Shown one piece after another: positions 45,774-54,503 of a stretch of DNA of 64,000 bases. Where the stretch lies: NCBI GenBank assembly GCA_024743055.1, contig JANSXH010000002.1:124001-188000 (forward strand), given 5' to 3'. The DNA comes from Pseudomonadota bacterium. GTDB lineage: Bacteria; Pseudomonadota; Alphaproteobacteria; Sneathiellales; Sneathiellaceae. Positions within the stretch are counted from its first letter, which is position 1. Each line of letters opens with the position of its first letter. The notes below the pieces were generated by a model. It did not search any database, was not told the DNA's origin, and saw nothing but the letters and a program-made list of their open reading frames with translations. A program made the position numbers and the translations under genes.

Positions 45774-45968
45774 ATGATTAGACTTATACTTGCACTATTA
45801 ATTCCGTTTTTTGTTTTCTTTACTATTGGCAAGCCAATACAAGGTATTATTTGCCTGCTTTTGCAGCTGACTCTGATTGGTTGGGTTCCAGCTGCTATCT
45901 GGGCCGTTTATGCCCTGAGCCAATACAATACGGATAAGAAAATCGCTGAAGCACAGGGTCAGAACTGA
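45774..45968 (+). CDS. YqaE/Pmp3 family small membrane protein
   Basis: A 64-residue protein with two membrane helices. The pattern GKPIQGIICLLLQLTLIGWVPAAIWAVYAL matches the Pmp3/UPF0057 family of stress-related proteolipids. It has a Shine-Dalgarno (gggggag at 45761-45767). Stands alone between two tRNA genes. Function in bacteria is not well established. Confidence 0.88.
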   Translation: MIRLILALLIPFFVFFTIGKPIQGIICLLLQLTLIGWVPAAIWAVYALSQYNTDKKIAEAQGQN

Positions 45969-46088
45969 GCCGTCGCCGACAGATACGGAATCTCCGTGCA
46001 TTTTTTTCGGTATTTTGCAAAAACAAGGCTTGGCAGCCTAAAGCGCAATTGCTATAAGCCGCCATCCCGAATTTGTTCGGGAGCCTGA

Positions 46089-46164
46089 TCCCCGATAGCT
46101 CAGTTGGTAGAGCAGCTGACTGTTAATCAGCCTGTCGCAGGTTCGAGTCCTGCTCGGGGAGCCA
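46089..46164 (+). tRNA. tRNA-Asn (GTT)
   Basis: Cloverleaf with acceptor tccccga/tcgggga, anticodon stem gctga/tcagc with loop ctgttaa (anticodon GTT), T-arm with ttcgagt loop, discriminator G and encoded CCA. A strong terminator follows. Confidence 0.97.
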
Positions 46165-46170
46165 ATTCAA

Positions 46171-46203
46171 AAACCTCTGAAGCTTGCTTCAGAGGTTTTT
46201 TTA
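46171..46203 (+). terminator. intrinsic terminator after tRNA-Asn
   Basis: A long GC-containing hairpin (46171-46183 with 46186-46198) with a tiny loop and a run of T after it. Confidence 0.92.
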
Positions 46204-46296
46204 TGCCTTGAAAAATTGGCAGCCAAGCTGATTGACCCTTGCATGATGCCATCCTATGGTTGCTGTCCCCACCCCATCTATCTAGGGAACAATTCA

Positions 46297-47142
46297 ATGA
46301 CATCACTGCCGAAGCTGGATCACGCCGTTATCAATGTCGGATATGAAATGGATCAGGCGGCGGAGTTGTTCGCAGCTCTGGGATTTCAACTGACCAAACG
46401 AGGATATCATAGTCTCGGTTCCATCAATCATCTAATGATGTTCGGATCCGATTATCTGGAGCTGATCGGTCTGCCCTCCGAGACCGCTGACAAGCCGGCC
46501 GGACGCCCGGATATCGCCAAGGCCCCTGCCGGGTTGAACGGATTGGTCTTTAAGACAGAAGATGCGACTGCAACCCATGCGCATCTGGATAGGCTCGGCA
46601 TGACGAAAGCGCCGCCTAAATCATTCACCCGACCCGTGGAAATCGATGGCGGAGAAGTCGACGCCAGTTTCACCACAGCCCATTTGACTGGGGGGCTGGT
46701 TCCCGGCGGTCGGGTTTATTTCTGTGAGCATCATACGCCGGATGTCGTTTGGCGAGAGGAATGGCAACAGCATGACAACGGTGCCAAGGCAATCACAGAG
46801 TTTGTCATTGCAACGGAACAACCTGATGTCGAGTCAGAAACACTGGGGCGTATTCTTAACACGGACGCACTCCCCGAGGGCAATGGAGCAAGCATTCCTT
46901 TGCAAGCTGCAAAAATTTCAGTGATGGCAGTTGGCGACTATCAGGAGAGATATGGATCTCTCGCCTGCCCCATGGGAGATCGGCAGTCAATTTTCGGCGC
47001 GTTACAGATCCAAACAGACGATCTCAACAAGATACGCCGCATTCTCAATGCCATGAAAATTCAGGCTCCTTTCGATGACCAGGGGGACCGGCTTTTAGTC
47101 CGCGAATCTAATTTCAATTCCCTGTTCGAATTCATCGAATAG
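46297..47142 (+). CDS. VOC-superfamily (glyoxalase-like) protein
   Basis: A 281-residue protein of the glyoxalase-like VOC group (PF13468 type). LDHAVINVGYEMDQAAELFAALGFQL and the SDYLELIGLP strand are typical, and a second module follows in the C-terminal half (EHHTPDVVW, then VMAVGDYQERYG). The frame opens at 46216, but the ATG at 46297 gives the VOC start. The reaction is unknown. The next gene, a class II aldolase, may be related in function. Confidence 0.85.
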   Translation: MTSLPKLDHAVINVGYEMDQAAELFAALGFQLTKRGYHSLGSINHLMMFGSDYLELIGLPSETADKPAGRPDIAKAPAGLNGLVFKTEDATATHAHLDRLGMTKAPPKSFTRPVEIDGGEVDASFTTAHLTGGLVPGGRVYFCEHHTPDVVWREEWQQHDNGAKAITEFVIATEQPDVESETLGRILNTDALPEGNGASIPLQAAKISVMAVGDYQERYGSLACPMGDRQSIFGALQIQTDDLNKIRRILNAMKIQAPFDDQGDRLLVRESNFNSLFEFIE

Positions 47143-47199
47143 TCACAATTGATATCTTATATGTCGGATAAGAAATAACCAAAGATCAGGAGGCCAAAA

Positions 47200-47961
47200 A
47201 TGGGAAGTTTAGAGGCAATTAGAAGACCAAGCATGACGGTAGAAGAGTGGCAAACCCGTGTGGATCTTGCGGCCTGTTACCGACTGATTGCCCATTTTGG
47301 AATGGATGACCTGATTTACACCCATATTTCCGCGAGAGTGCCCGGCCCGGAAGAGCATTTCCTGCTCAATCCCTTCGGTTTGCTGTATGAGGAAATCACG
47401 GCGTCCAATCTGGTCAAGGTCGATATCGAAGGCAATATCATTGATCATGTGGAGGATTCGATCAATCCGGCAGGTTATATCATCCATTCCTGCGTGCATG
47501 CAGAAAAGCCGGAAATGGCCTGCGTGATTCACACCCATACCACAGCCGGTGTCGGTGTCTCCGCCCAGACCGAAGGATTGCTACCGTTAAGCCAGACTTC
47601 CATGCTCTATACAGGCCTGATTGCCTATCACGATTATGAAGGGATCGCGCTCAATCCGGATGAGCAGAAGCGTCTGCTTGCGGACCTAGGCGACAAGCAG
47701 ATACTGATCCTGCGCAACCACGGTCTGCTAACCTGCGGCCGCAGTATCGCAGAAGCCTTCATCATGATGTATTACATGGAACAGGCCTGTAAGATCCAGA
47801 TTGCCGCGCAAGCCAGTGGGAATGTAAACCTACCGCCGAAAGAGGTTCAGGATCTGGTCCATAAGCAGGCTATGACCGGCTTTGGTGCCGCCATCGGTTC
47901 CCGCGAATTTGCCGCCCTTAAAAGACGGCTCGATCGATTGGGTGCTGACTACGCACGCTAA
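47200..47961 (+). CDS. class II aldolase/adducin family protein
   Basis: A 253-residue zinc-dependent aldolase-fold protein. Zinc ligands are seen in VIHTHTTAGVGVS and RNHGLLTCG. HFGMDDLIYTHISARVPG is the family start. Members include sugar-phosphate aldolases and non-enzymatic adducin-like proteins; here the substrate is unknown. A Shine-Dalgarno (aggagg) lies upstream. It overlaps the convergent MFS gene by 4 bases. Confidence 0.9.
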   Translation: MGSLEAIRRPSMTVEEWQTRVDLAACYRLIAHFGMDDLIYTHISARVPGPEEHFLLNPFGLLYEEITASNLVKVDIEGNIIDHVEDSINPAGYIIHSCVHAEKPEMACVIHTHTTAGVGVSAQTEGLLPLSQTSMLYTGLIAYHDYEGIALNPDEQKRLLADLGDKQILILRNHGLLTCGRSIAEAFIMMYYMEQACKIQIAAQASGNVNLPPKEVQDLVHKQAMTGFGAAIGSREFAALKRRLDRLGADYAR

Positions 47962-49166
47962 CTCGGCGCCACGGATTTGATTTCTTTGCGGTCCAGCTTG
48001 AGGACATAAAGGCTGGCAATCAGCGACGTTGCCGTACAGGCAAGCATCACGAAAAGAAGTCCATAAGCGCCGTTTTCCTCGGTGACAACAAGACCTGTTG
48101 TCGTTGTCAGAACGGCGCCAAAACTAATGGCAAGAGCGCCGGCCAAACCGGCTGCACTGCCGGCCAACGAGGGTCGAACAGACAGAATTCCGGCATTGCA
48201 ACTGGGCATGGTCAAGCCATTGCCGAGCCCGACAAGCACAAGCGGACCGAAAAGCGCCACGACATGGGAATTTCCGACCGCAAAAAGCAACAGAGATATG
48301 AGAATGCCGAGATTGCCAACAACGCGTCCGGAAATAATCATCGAGGTGAGCTGAAACCTTTGCGCATAGCGGCCCGAAAGGAAGCTCCCCAACATATAGC
48401 CCGATGTAATTGTTCCCATATAAAAGCCAAGCTCTGCGGGACTCATCCCCAGTAAAGTGACCGCAACAAGGGGGGCACCCGTCAAAAATACGTAGAATGT
48501 GCCTGTTGCCGTGGCACCGCAAACGGCATACCCCCAGAAGCGGCGGGAGCGAAACAGCTCAGGATAGGCTCGGAACTGCTTGGAAAAGGTCTCCGACGGT
48601 GAGGTGTTTGTCTCCCCCAGATCAATCCAGCAGAGGACAAAGGCAAAGACGCCCAAAGCGGCATAGGCAACGAAATTTGCCCGCCAACCAAAAAATTCAT
48701 CCAGCAGCCCGCCAAACATGGGCCCAAGCATTGGCGCAACAGCCATTGCCATGGTCACATAGCCGATTTTGCTGGCGGCTTCCTGCGGCGGATACTGGTC
48801 CCGAATGCAAGCCAATGAAATCGCCCAGCCGGAGACAATCGCTCCCTGGCAGACGCGAAAGGCAAGAAATACCCAGATGTCGGTGGTGAAGACGCACACC
48901 AGCGAAGCCAGGGTAAAAATCGTGACACCGCCAAGCAGAACCGGCCGACGACCAAATCGATCAGACATCGGCCCGGCAATCAGCATCAATATCCCCGTAA
49001 TACCAAGATATCCGGCTATCGCAAGGGCGACGATGGAATAGTCAGTCTCAAAGTCCACCGCCATGTTTGATAAGGATGGCAGAAACATGTTGAGGGACAA
49101 GACAGACATGCCTGTCAACAGAACCAGCGTTCCCAATCTCGGCGGTGTGCGCGCAGCGTACAACAA
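47958..49166 (-). CDS. Bcr/CflA-type multidrug MFS efflux transporter
   Basis: A 402-residue twelve-helix drug:H+ antiporter. LSLNMFLPSLSNMAVDF at the first helix and AGPMSDRFGRRPVLLGG in the first cytoplasmic loop are Bcr/CflA marks. The drug specificity is unknown. It overlaps the convergent aldolase gene end by 4 bases. Confidence 0.9.
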   Translation of the reverse strand: MLYAARTPPRLGTLVLLTGMSVLSLNMFLPSLSNMAVDFETDYSIVALAIAGYLGITGILMLIAGPMSDRFGRRPVLLGGVTIFTLASLVCVFTTDIWVFLAFRVCQGAIVSGWAISLACIRDQYPPQEAASKIGYVTMAMAVAPMLGPMFGGLLDEFFGWRANFVAYAALGVFAFVLCWIDLGETNTSPSETFSKQFRAYPELFRSRRFWGYAVCGATATGTFYVFLTGAPLVAVTLLGMSPAELGFYMGTITSGYMLGSFLSGRYAQRFQLTSMIISGRVVGNLGILISLLLFAVGNSHVVALFGPLVLVGLGNGLTMPSCNAGILSVRPSLAGSAAGLAGALAISFGAVLTTTTGLVVTEENGAYGLLFVMLACTATSLIASLYVLKLDRKEIKSVAPS

Positions 49167-49211
49167 ACTATCCTTTCAACCGACCAATCAGGCACGGTTC
49201 GAGACAGGCAC

Positions 49212-49236
49212 AAAAAAGCCCCCGAAAATCGAGGGC
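49212..49236 (-). terminator. probable terminator downstream of the RES-domain gene
   Basis: Stem gcccccga (49218-49225) with tcgagggc (49229-49236), one mismatch, and a run of six A on its left forming the T-tract on the minus strand. It is 125 bases from the RES gene stop. Confidence 0.55.
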
Positions 49237-49361
49237 GCATGGACAGGGGATCAGCTAACCGTTACCGGCCCATGCGCAAATTTCCCACGATCACCACGAC
49301 AAATGACATTTCATGCCTCATTAAAATTCTGACGAAAAGCTAGCGGCAATCCGGTCTTTCG

Positions 49362-49871
49362 TCAATCGGTTACAGGTTTGGGTGCGATGGAGATCGGCAC
49401 CGGCTTGCCGATCTGGCGAACTTTTGGTGCACCCGGTTCGTTCCAGCGCAGCAAGGTGATATGCCACAAGCCGGGTTGCTGGCGAGACGGATCAATCAGG
49501 CCGACATGACCCAAATTCCGGATCAGATCCGCTGCCTCCCAAGAGGGTGGCGCCTCCCCGCGGGCAAAGGGCGGGCGCCAGCTTTGGCGGGCAAGCTCGT
49601 AAATATCCGCTGCCTCAGGAAGACGCAGATCGAGGAGAGTACAAGCATCAACCTCATAGCTTAACAATACCCGAGGTGGATCCCCTTCCTGCACATATTC
49701 GCCGATGGCCACCCGCGCACTTGCTTCATCGGGGCTGAGATAAAGCGCATCCTGACCCGGACGGTTAAAGCGGGCGGCAGGGCGCTTTGGATGCCCACGC
49801 AAAAGCGGCACCTCAACCGCATCGGCAAAGGCGATCTTGACAAAATTTCCCGACACTTCCGTCAGCACCAA
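49362..49871 (-). CDS. RES-domain protein (putative NAD+-targeting toxin family), solitary
   Basis: A 169-residue RES-domain protein. The three name-giving residues seem present: the Arg in PAARFNRPGQDALYLSP, the Glu in VAIGEYVQ, and the Ser in GLIDPSRQQPG. RES toxins such as MbcT degrade NAD+ and are usually paired with a DUF2384 (Xre/MbcA-type) antitoxin. No antitoxin gene is adjacent here. It may be a non-toxin branch or an orphan. The start is divergent from the next gene, with only a short gap. Confidence 0.78.
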   Translation of the reverse strand: MVLTEVSGNFVKIAFADAVEVPLLRGHPKRPAARFNRPGQDALYLSPDEASARVAIGEYVQEGDPPRVLLSYEVDACTLLDLRLPEAADIYELARQSWRPPFARGEAPPSWEAADLIRNLGHVGLIDPSRQQPGLWHITLLRWNEPGAPKVRQIGKPVPISIAPKPVTD

Positions 49872-50009
49872 AACTCTCCTTAGGTCCGTTTTTAAACAGG
49901 CCCGTTGCTAAATGACCCAATTGCTTACAAACTGGCCCTTGAAAATTCTTCGGCAGATATAGCCAATCTTATCGATAACGAAAAGGGCCCAAGCCCAGGG
50001 AAAAAGACA

Positions 50010-50624
50010 ATGGTATATTATCACGACGGCATGCGCGAGTTACAGGATCGCTACGAAGGACGCACGGTCGCCGACCGCCTCAAAGCCAATCGTATGCGTA
50101 AAGCTTTCAACGAGGTGGATCGGGAATTCATCGAAAGCTCCGAGTTCTTTTTCCTGTCCACGGCGTCAGAAGAAAGCGTTGACTGTTCTTTCAAGGGCGG
50201 CGCACCGGGCTTTATAAAAGTGACCGGAGAAAACACCTTGGCCTGGCCCGATTATGACGGTAACCGGATGTATCGCAGCCTTGGCAATATCACAAAAAAC
50301 TCTCGTGTTGGCCTTCTATTCATCAGTTTTGACGGCAAGCTTTATAACAATGCAGGACGTCTGCGGATCAGTGGCCATGCAGAGATTGATGAAAGCCCGG
50401 AAGCGATTGAGGGCTTACCCGGGGCCAAGCGGCTGATCCGGGTCACGGCAGAATATATCTTTAGCAATTGCCCTCGCTACATTCCCAATATGGCCAAAAA
50501 TGAACCGTCAATCCATGTCCCGGATGAGGGCTACAGCCCACCGGACCCCGCCTGGAAGTCCATGTCTTTCGTTAAAGATGTGTTCGAGGCTGAGAAGACG
50601 GAAAAGGACGGCGCAGAAGACTAG
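50010..50624 (+). CDS. pyridoxamine 5'-phosphate oxidase family protein
   Basis: A 204-residue flavin-binding split-barrel protein. YHDGMRELQDRYEGRTVADRL at the start, SSEFFFLSTASEESVDCSFKGG, and LAWPDYDGNRMYRSLGNITKNSRVGLLFI are the marks of a group of PNPOx-like proteins distinct from PdxH. The frame opens at a TTG at 49905, but the ATG at 50010 has an upstream aggg and matches the family. The exact reaction is unknown. It overlaps the convergent panE-type gene by 4 bases. Confidence 0.88.
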   Translation: MVYYHDGMRELQDRYEGRTVADRLKANRMRKAFNEVDREFIESSEFFFLSTASEESVDCSFKGGAPGFIKVTGENTLAWPDYDGNRMYRSLGNITKNSRVGLLFISFDGKLYNNAGRLRISGHAEIDESPEAIEGLPGAKRLIRVTAEYIFSNCPRYIPNMAKNEPSIHVPDEGYSPPDPAWKSMSFVKDVFEAEKTEKDGAED

Positions 50625-51547
50625 CTTTTGCCACCGTCCCGATACGGGGCGAGCAAGGCATAGCCTGTGTCATGGATCGGTGTCGGCACACCAAGCCGTT
50701 TGCCTTCCCGGCACAGCCAGCCGACGGTGGCATCGATTTCGAGCGGCTTCCCCCGCTCCAGATCTTCGAGCATTGACGCCCGCGTATCGGGGCTGGCGTC
50801 CGTCTTGCAAAATGCCACCTGTTTCTCGGCAATATCCGGCGTGATCGCCACCCCTTTCGCCATGCCCACCGCCATGACTTCCTTCATAGCTCGGAGAAAC
50901 AGATCCTCAGTCTCTGGGGAGGGAATCCAGCCGCCAAGAGGCATCCGGGTCAGACAACCAATGACATGAAACGGGGTGAGAACAACAAATTTTTCCCAGA
51001 TTTCTGGCATTGGCTCCGCCCGGGCATGGATATCCATTCCAACTTTAGTGAGGTCATCAGCGAGCTGTTGATGCAGACTGAAATCCCGCGTTGTATACGG
51101 CCCAAACAGAGAGCGGGTCAAAGGACCGGTATGGCGGACAAGGCCAGGCTTATCGACAACGGCGGGGATATAGGTAATGCCGGGGGAGACTTTGTCCGCG
51201 CCGTAAATCTCCGCCAAGTGCTCAATGCCGAAAAGACCGTTCTGAAAACTGATGATTTGCGTGTTCGGACCGATCATCGGCTTCATGTCTTCCGCCGCTT
51301 GAACCGAATCCTGACTTTTAACGATGAAGATTACCACATCCATGATGCCAATGGCCGCCGGATCCTCCTCAACGGCGGCAAACTTTACCGTCGCGTCGCC
51401 AGTGCTGGAGGTCAGGGTCATGCCCTTCTCTGCCAGAATTTCCCGATTGCGTCCCCGCGCCAGGACCGAGACATCATATCCCGCCTGCGTCAATCGCACG
51501 CCAAAAAATCCGCCAATGGCTCCTGCCCCGACAATTCCGATTTTCAT
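50621..51547 (-). CDS. panE: 2-dehydropantoate 2-reductase family protein
   Basis: A 308-residue NADPH-dependent reductase. MKIGIVGAGAIGGFFGVRLTQAGYDV is the Rossmann fold opening of the PanE/ApbA family. The catalytic Lys is in WEKFVVLTPF, followed by a helical C-terminal domain. The family acts in pantothenate synthesis, but many paralogs have other substrates, so the panE symbol is tentative. It is downstream of a GFA-family gene with 12 bases between. Confidence 0.85.
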   Translation of the reverse strand: MKIGIVGAGAIGGFFGVRLTQAGYDVSVLARGRNREILAEKGMTLTSSTGDATVKFAAVEEDPAAIGIMDVVIFIVKSQDSVQAAEDMKPMIGPNTQIISFQNGLFGIEHLAEIYGADKVSPGITYIPAVVDKPGLVRHTGPLTRSLFGPYTTRDFSLHQQLADDLTKVGMDIHARAEPMPEIWEKFVVLTPFHVIGCLTRMPLGGWIPSPETEDLFLRAMKEVMAVGMAKGVAITPDIAEKQVAFCKTDASPDTRASMLEDLERGKPLEIDATVGWLCREGKRLGVPTPIHDTGYALLAPYRDGGKS

Positions 51548-51559
51548 GATGATCGGCTC

Positions 51560-52027
51560 CTATGAATTGATCTGCTGCCAGCGCGCAAGGCTCTCGGCGG
51601 GCCAATGATCATTGCGATCATAATAAACGGGAAAGGACAAGGCGTCTTCCGGCAGGGTCACCCATGACATCTTCGAGCGGGTGAAGATATGCACATCCGG
51701 CGGCAACTGTGTCGGATCGTCGAGGGTCCCTACCCGAACGAAACGCAAGACATTGCGACTACCGTAATCACTCCAGACTGCGGTCTGACATGCTTCGCAG
51801 TGATAAATTCCATGAGGCCCGCCGCTATGGGTCGGAACCTGATAAGGCACCGGGTCACCAGAGAGAATCTCCAGATGCTCCCGCTCCAGAATCGCATTCA
51901 ACACAAAGGCACTGCCTGAATGGCGTTGACATTCCCGGCAATGGCAGCAATGCACAAACATTGGGGCTTTCTTTAGTCGATACCGCACCTCCCCGCAGGC
52001 ACAGCCGCCCTCTAATTCGTCACTCAT
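51560..52027 (-). CDS. GFA (glutathione-dependent formaldehyde-activating-like) family protein
   Basis: A 155-residue zinc-binding protein of the GFA/CENP-V family. Cysteines for two zinc sites are seen in EGGCACGEVRYRL, VHCCHCRECQRHSGSAF and YHCEACQTAVWSD. The family is named for glutathione-formaldehyde condensation, but that activity is doubtful in most members. It lies 12 bases upstream of the panE-type gene. Confidence 0.9.
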   Translation of the reverse strand: MSDELEGGCACGEVRYRLKKAPMFVHCCHCRECQRHSGSAFVLNAILEREHLEILSGDPVPYQVPTHSGGPHGIYHCEACQTAVWSDYGSRNVLRFVRVGTLDDPTQLPPDVHIFTRSKMSWVTLPEDALSFPVYYDRNDHWPAESLARWQQINS

Positions 52028-52108
52028 GCTTTTCGCCTTCAGAAAAAAATAAAACGGTAGGAAATTATCAGAAGACCAGCAAGGACGAATATCACATTTG
52101 GGAGTGTT

Positions 52109-52864
52109 TCAGGCTGTTTGCGGCGCCAGGCCGATCATATCCCGATACAGGAACGAGACAAAAGAAACAGAGACCGCAAGGACCAGAGGCATCACCAGAA
52201 AACTGGCCACCACTGAAACCAGAATTTCGGCAAAGGTCGTTCCCATCAGGATGGCCAGAAGGCCAAGGGGCAGGAATATCAGCAGATAGAGTCCAACGGC
52301 CGCGACAATCCCGAGCAACACAGTGCCCAGGAGCGGCAGGAAAATCTCAAAGATTCGCCGGGCGAAATAACCGGGACGCAATGGCTGATCCAGGGCAATA
52401 GCGGGGAACATCAGGATGATCGGCAGAAAGGCGAGCCCCAATGCAATTATAAATATCAGAATTGAGGAGGCCGAGCCTGTGCCCATAGCGGCCAGAAAGG
52501 CCGTCGCCAATACATACGTCACCAATACATAGAGCAGCATGACGGCGGCAAATTTGATTTCCCGGATGCCGAAATGCAGGCCGAAATCCGGGCTGAGACG
52601 ATCTTCCTCCAATAAGGTATAGCGATGCCAGTAAACAGCAAAAATCGCGTACAGGATTTCGTTCATGACCAGGGGGAAAAATTCCGTGCGGGCCAGGATA
52701 TTGGTTTCCAACCAGGCGATAAACCCGGTCATGATGACGATGGGCACTGCCCGGATCAGGCAGGGCCAGCGATGATCAATCACAAAGCGGAAGGCTTCCA
52801 GCAACGCTGCCGTGGGCCGGATATCAGCACGCATTTCCATCAGGAGACAATAGGTCCAAGTCAC
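52109..52864 (-). CDS. polytopic membrane protein, unknown function
   Basis: A 251-residue protein with about six membrane helices, starting with a short cytoplasmic part (about residues 1-40). I do not recognise a specific family. It lies upstream of the GFA-family gene in the same direction with 81 bases between. The start could be an internal ATG (MEMRADIRPTAALLEAF). Confidence 0.7.
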   Translation of the reverse strand: MTWTYCLLMEMRADIRPTAALLEAFRFVIDHRWPCLIRAVPIVIMTGFIAWLETNILARTEFFPLVMNEILYAIFAVYWHRYTLLEEDRLSPDFGLHFGIREIKFAAVMLLYVLVTYVLATAFLAAMGTGSASSILIFIIALGLAFLPIILMFPAIALDQPLRPGYFARRIFEIFLPLLGTVLLGIVAAVGLYLLIFLPLGLLAILMGTTFAEILVSVVASFLVMPLVLAVSVSFVSFLYRDMIGLAPQTA

Positions 52865-52911
52865 TAAGCAAAGATTAAGGGCTTGCCCTCATTCCGTTAA
52901 GCATAAAGCAT

Positions 52912-52941
52912 AAAAAAACGGCGGCTCGAAAGCCGCCGTTT
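52912..52941 (-). terminator. intrinsic terminator of VPLPA-CTERM gene 3
   Basis: An 11-bp stem (52916-52926 with 52931-52941) with a four-base loop reading TTCG on the minus strand, plus a T-tract from A 52912-52918. It is nearly the same as the terminator at 33761-33789. Confidence 0.93.
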
Positions 52942-52961
52942 GATCTTCTATGTCACTATAA

Positions 52962-53648
52962 TCAGGCTTCCATAGCTGCCTTTTTCTTTCGGCGGCGGGA
53001 CAGATACCCGATCCCGAGAAGAGCCGCGCCAAACATTGGCAGAGCTGCCGGCAATGGCACGGCAGATACCGTCTGATAAATACGGTAATTGCTGAGGCCC
53101 TTGCCAAATCCACTTCCCTGCCAGAAGAAGGGGTTATCCTCATCATAGAGCCAGGCCATGCTGAACCCGCCGACATGGATATAAAGGACGTTCCCGGGCA
53201 ACGCATTGGCTGTTGCTTCCCTTCCGGTGAGACTCCCATCGCCCACTAATGTCAGAGGCTGACCAAACCAGTCAGCACCTTCAAGAACAGTTTCCACATT
53301 CGCAGGGCTTTGATCACCAAAGGCTTTCTGGGTGGAGAACTGAGACGCCAGCAGATTGGTCGTGGTAAACTGGAAATCGGTCCAGTCGCCATCGGAACCG
53401 GCAGGTGGTCCGTCAAATGTCGTGAAGCGGGCTTCCCAGCCGCCATCACTGCGGAAATCACCAGCGGCATTGCCAGCTGTATCCAGCTCGTTCCAGCATT
53501 CGCCCTGCCCCGGCATTGGCGCCGCGACGGAACAAACGAAAGAAGCATCGGCGGTAGTTGCCGATCCGAGGAAGGCCATACCGCCCACCAGCGCCGCAAC
53601 GCCGAGGCCAAGAACCTTCAATTTTAGAGTAATAGTGTTAGCCGACAT
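52962..53648 (-). CDS. VPLPA-CTERM secreted protein 3
   Basis: A 228-residue exported protein. The signal peptide begins MSANTITLKLKVLGLGVAAL and runs to about residue 36. The mature part has two cysteines close to its start and no family I recognise. The tail is VPLPAALPMFGAA, a membrane helix and SRRRKKK. The frame runs up to 53786, but the ATG at 53648 follows aggg-aggcg as Shine-Dalgarno and starts the signal peptide. Exosortase-dependent sorting is expected. Confidence 0.88.
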   Translation of the reverse strand: MSANTITLKLKVLGLGVAALVGGMAFLGSATTADASFVCSVAAPMPGQGECWNELDTAGNAAGDFRSDGGWEARFTTFDGPPAGSDGDWTDFQFTTTNLLASQFSTQKAFGDQSPANVETVLEGADWFGQPLTLVGDGSLTGREATANALPGNVLYIHVGGFSMAWLYDEDNPFFWQGSGFGKGLSNYRIYQTVSAVPLPAALPMFGAALLGIGYLSRRRKKKAAMEA

Positions 53649-53966
53649 AAATATCGCCTCCCTTATCAACATAAACAAATAACCGGAACGAATTAATCTA
53701 CTTCCAACTTTATCAAAAGCGTCCTTCAACCCCTGAAGGTGATTCTTAAGATTTGCCTCATTTTTGCCTAAAATTTTACGATTCACCAGAAGTAATATTA
53801 GTTATGGTTAACGAGAGAAATGAAAAACCCCCAAAAACTGCAGATTGACCGACGAATTGCGAGTCATTACTAGTTTTGCATGGCACGAAAAGACCTTCTT
53901 AAGACTCAAATATAACCAGTGATTCTGAGGAAACCGGAAAACTAAGTCTCAAGAGTTTTTTGCAAC
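53649..53966. other. intergenic region between VPLPA gene 3 and the CigR-like gene
   Basis: About 318 bases. It is AT-rich and must contain the promoter of VPLPA gene 3. I saw no supported gene, RNA or clear terminator. Confidence 0.55.
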
Positions 53967-54377
53967 TTAGTTGAATACCTTTTCAAGTACTTTCGCGATG
54001 GTTTTGCTGCCGGTCGTCACCAGGATCAAATCGACCCCCACCTGCAGCCATTCATAGCCCTCATAATAAGGCAGCTCCTTGAGGATATTCGGCGCCAGGT
54101 TCTTTTTGGCAATACCGGGTGGCAGTGGTTTGCCCCGCGCCAGATTTTTGGCAATTCCCGGTGGCAACGGTTTAGTGTCCGGAAGTTGAAAGGCACTCAG
54201 GATTTGGCGGGCATCGGCGGCTGTCAGACCTGGACTGACGAGGGAACTGGTTTGCGCCGAACTAGACGCCCCGCCTTTTTTGCCACCCTTGGCCTTGTCA
54301 TTCTTGGCCTGAGCCATGGGCCCCGACAGAACCATCGCAGCCGCCAGAATAACGACATAAATCCTCTTCCCTAGCAT
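53967..54377 (-). CDS. CigR-like secreted protein
   Basis: A 136-residue exported protein with signal peptide MLGKRIYVVILAAAMVLSGPMAQA. A basic Lys/Gly/Ser-rich part is followed by two copies of the motif KPLPPGIAKNLA and then GYEWLQVGVDLILVTTGSKTIAKVLEKVF. This is the RcnB/CigR-type C-terminal signature; CigR is a Salmonella anti-virulence protein, but in this host the role is unknown. The stop lies in a region without another gene. Confidence 0.82.
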   Translation of the reverse strand: MLGKRIYVVILAAAMVLSGPMAQAKNDKAKGGKKGGASSSAQTSSLVSPGLTAADARQILSAFQLPDTKPLPPGIAKNLARGKPLPPGIAKKNLAPNILKELPYYEGYEWLQVGVDLILVTTGSKTIAKVLEKVFN

Positions 54378-54503
54378 ACCCGTACTCCTTATCTGACTTG
54401 AGCAAACAGGTTCTTCCAGAAATTCGAAGAGGTCAAGACGGGATGGTCGCCCGGAAGGTTCCAGGCGATCGCTGGAAATAAGAGTGAATTATCAGGCTCG
54501 TTA

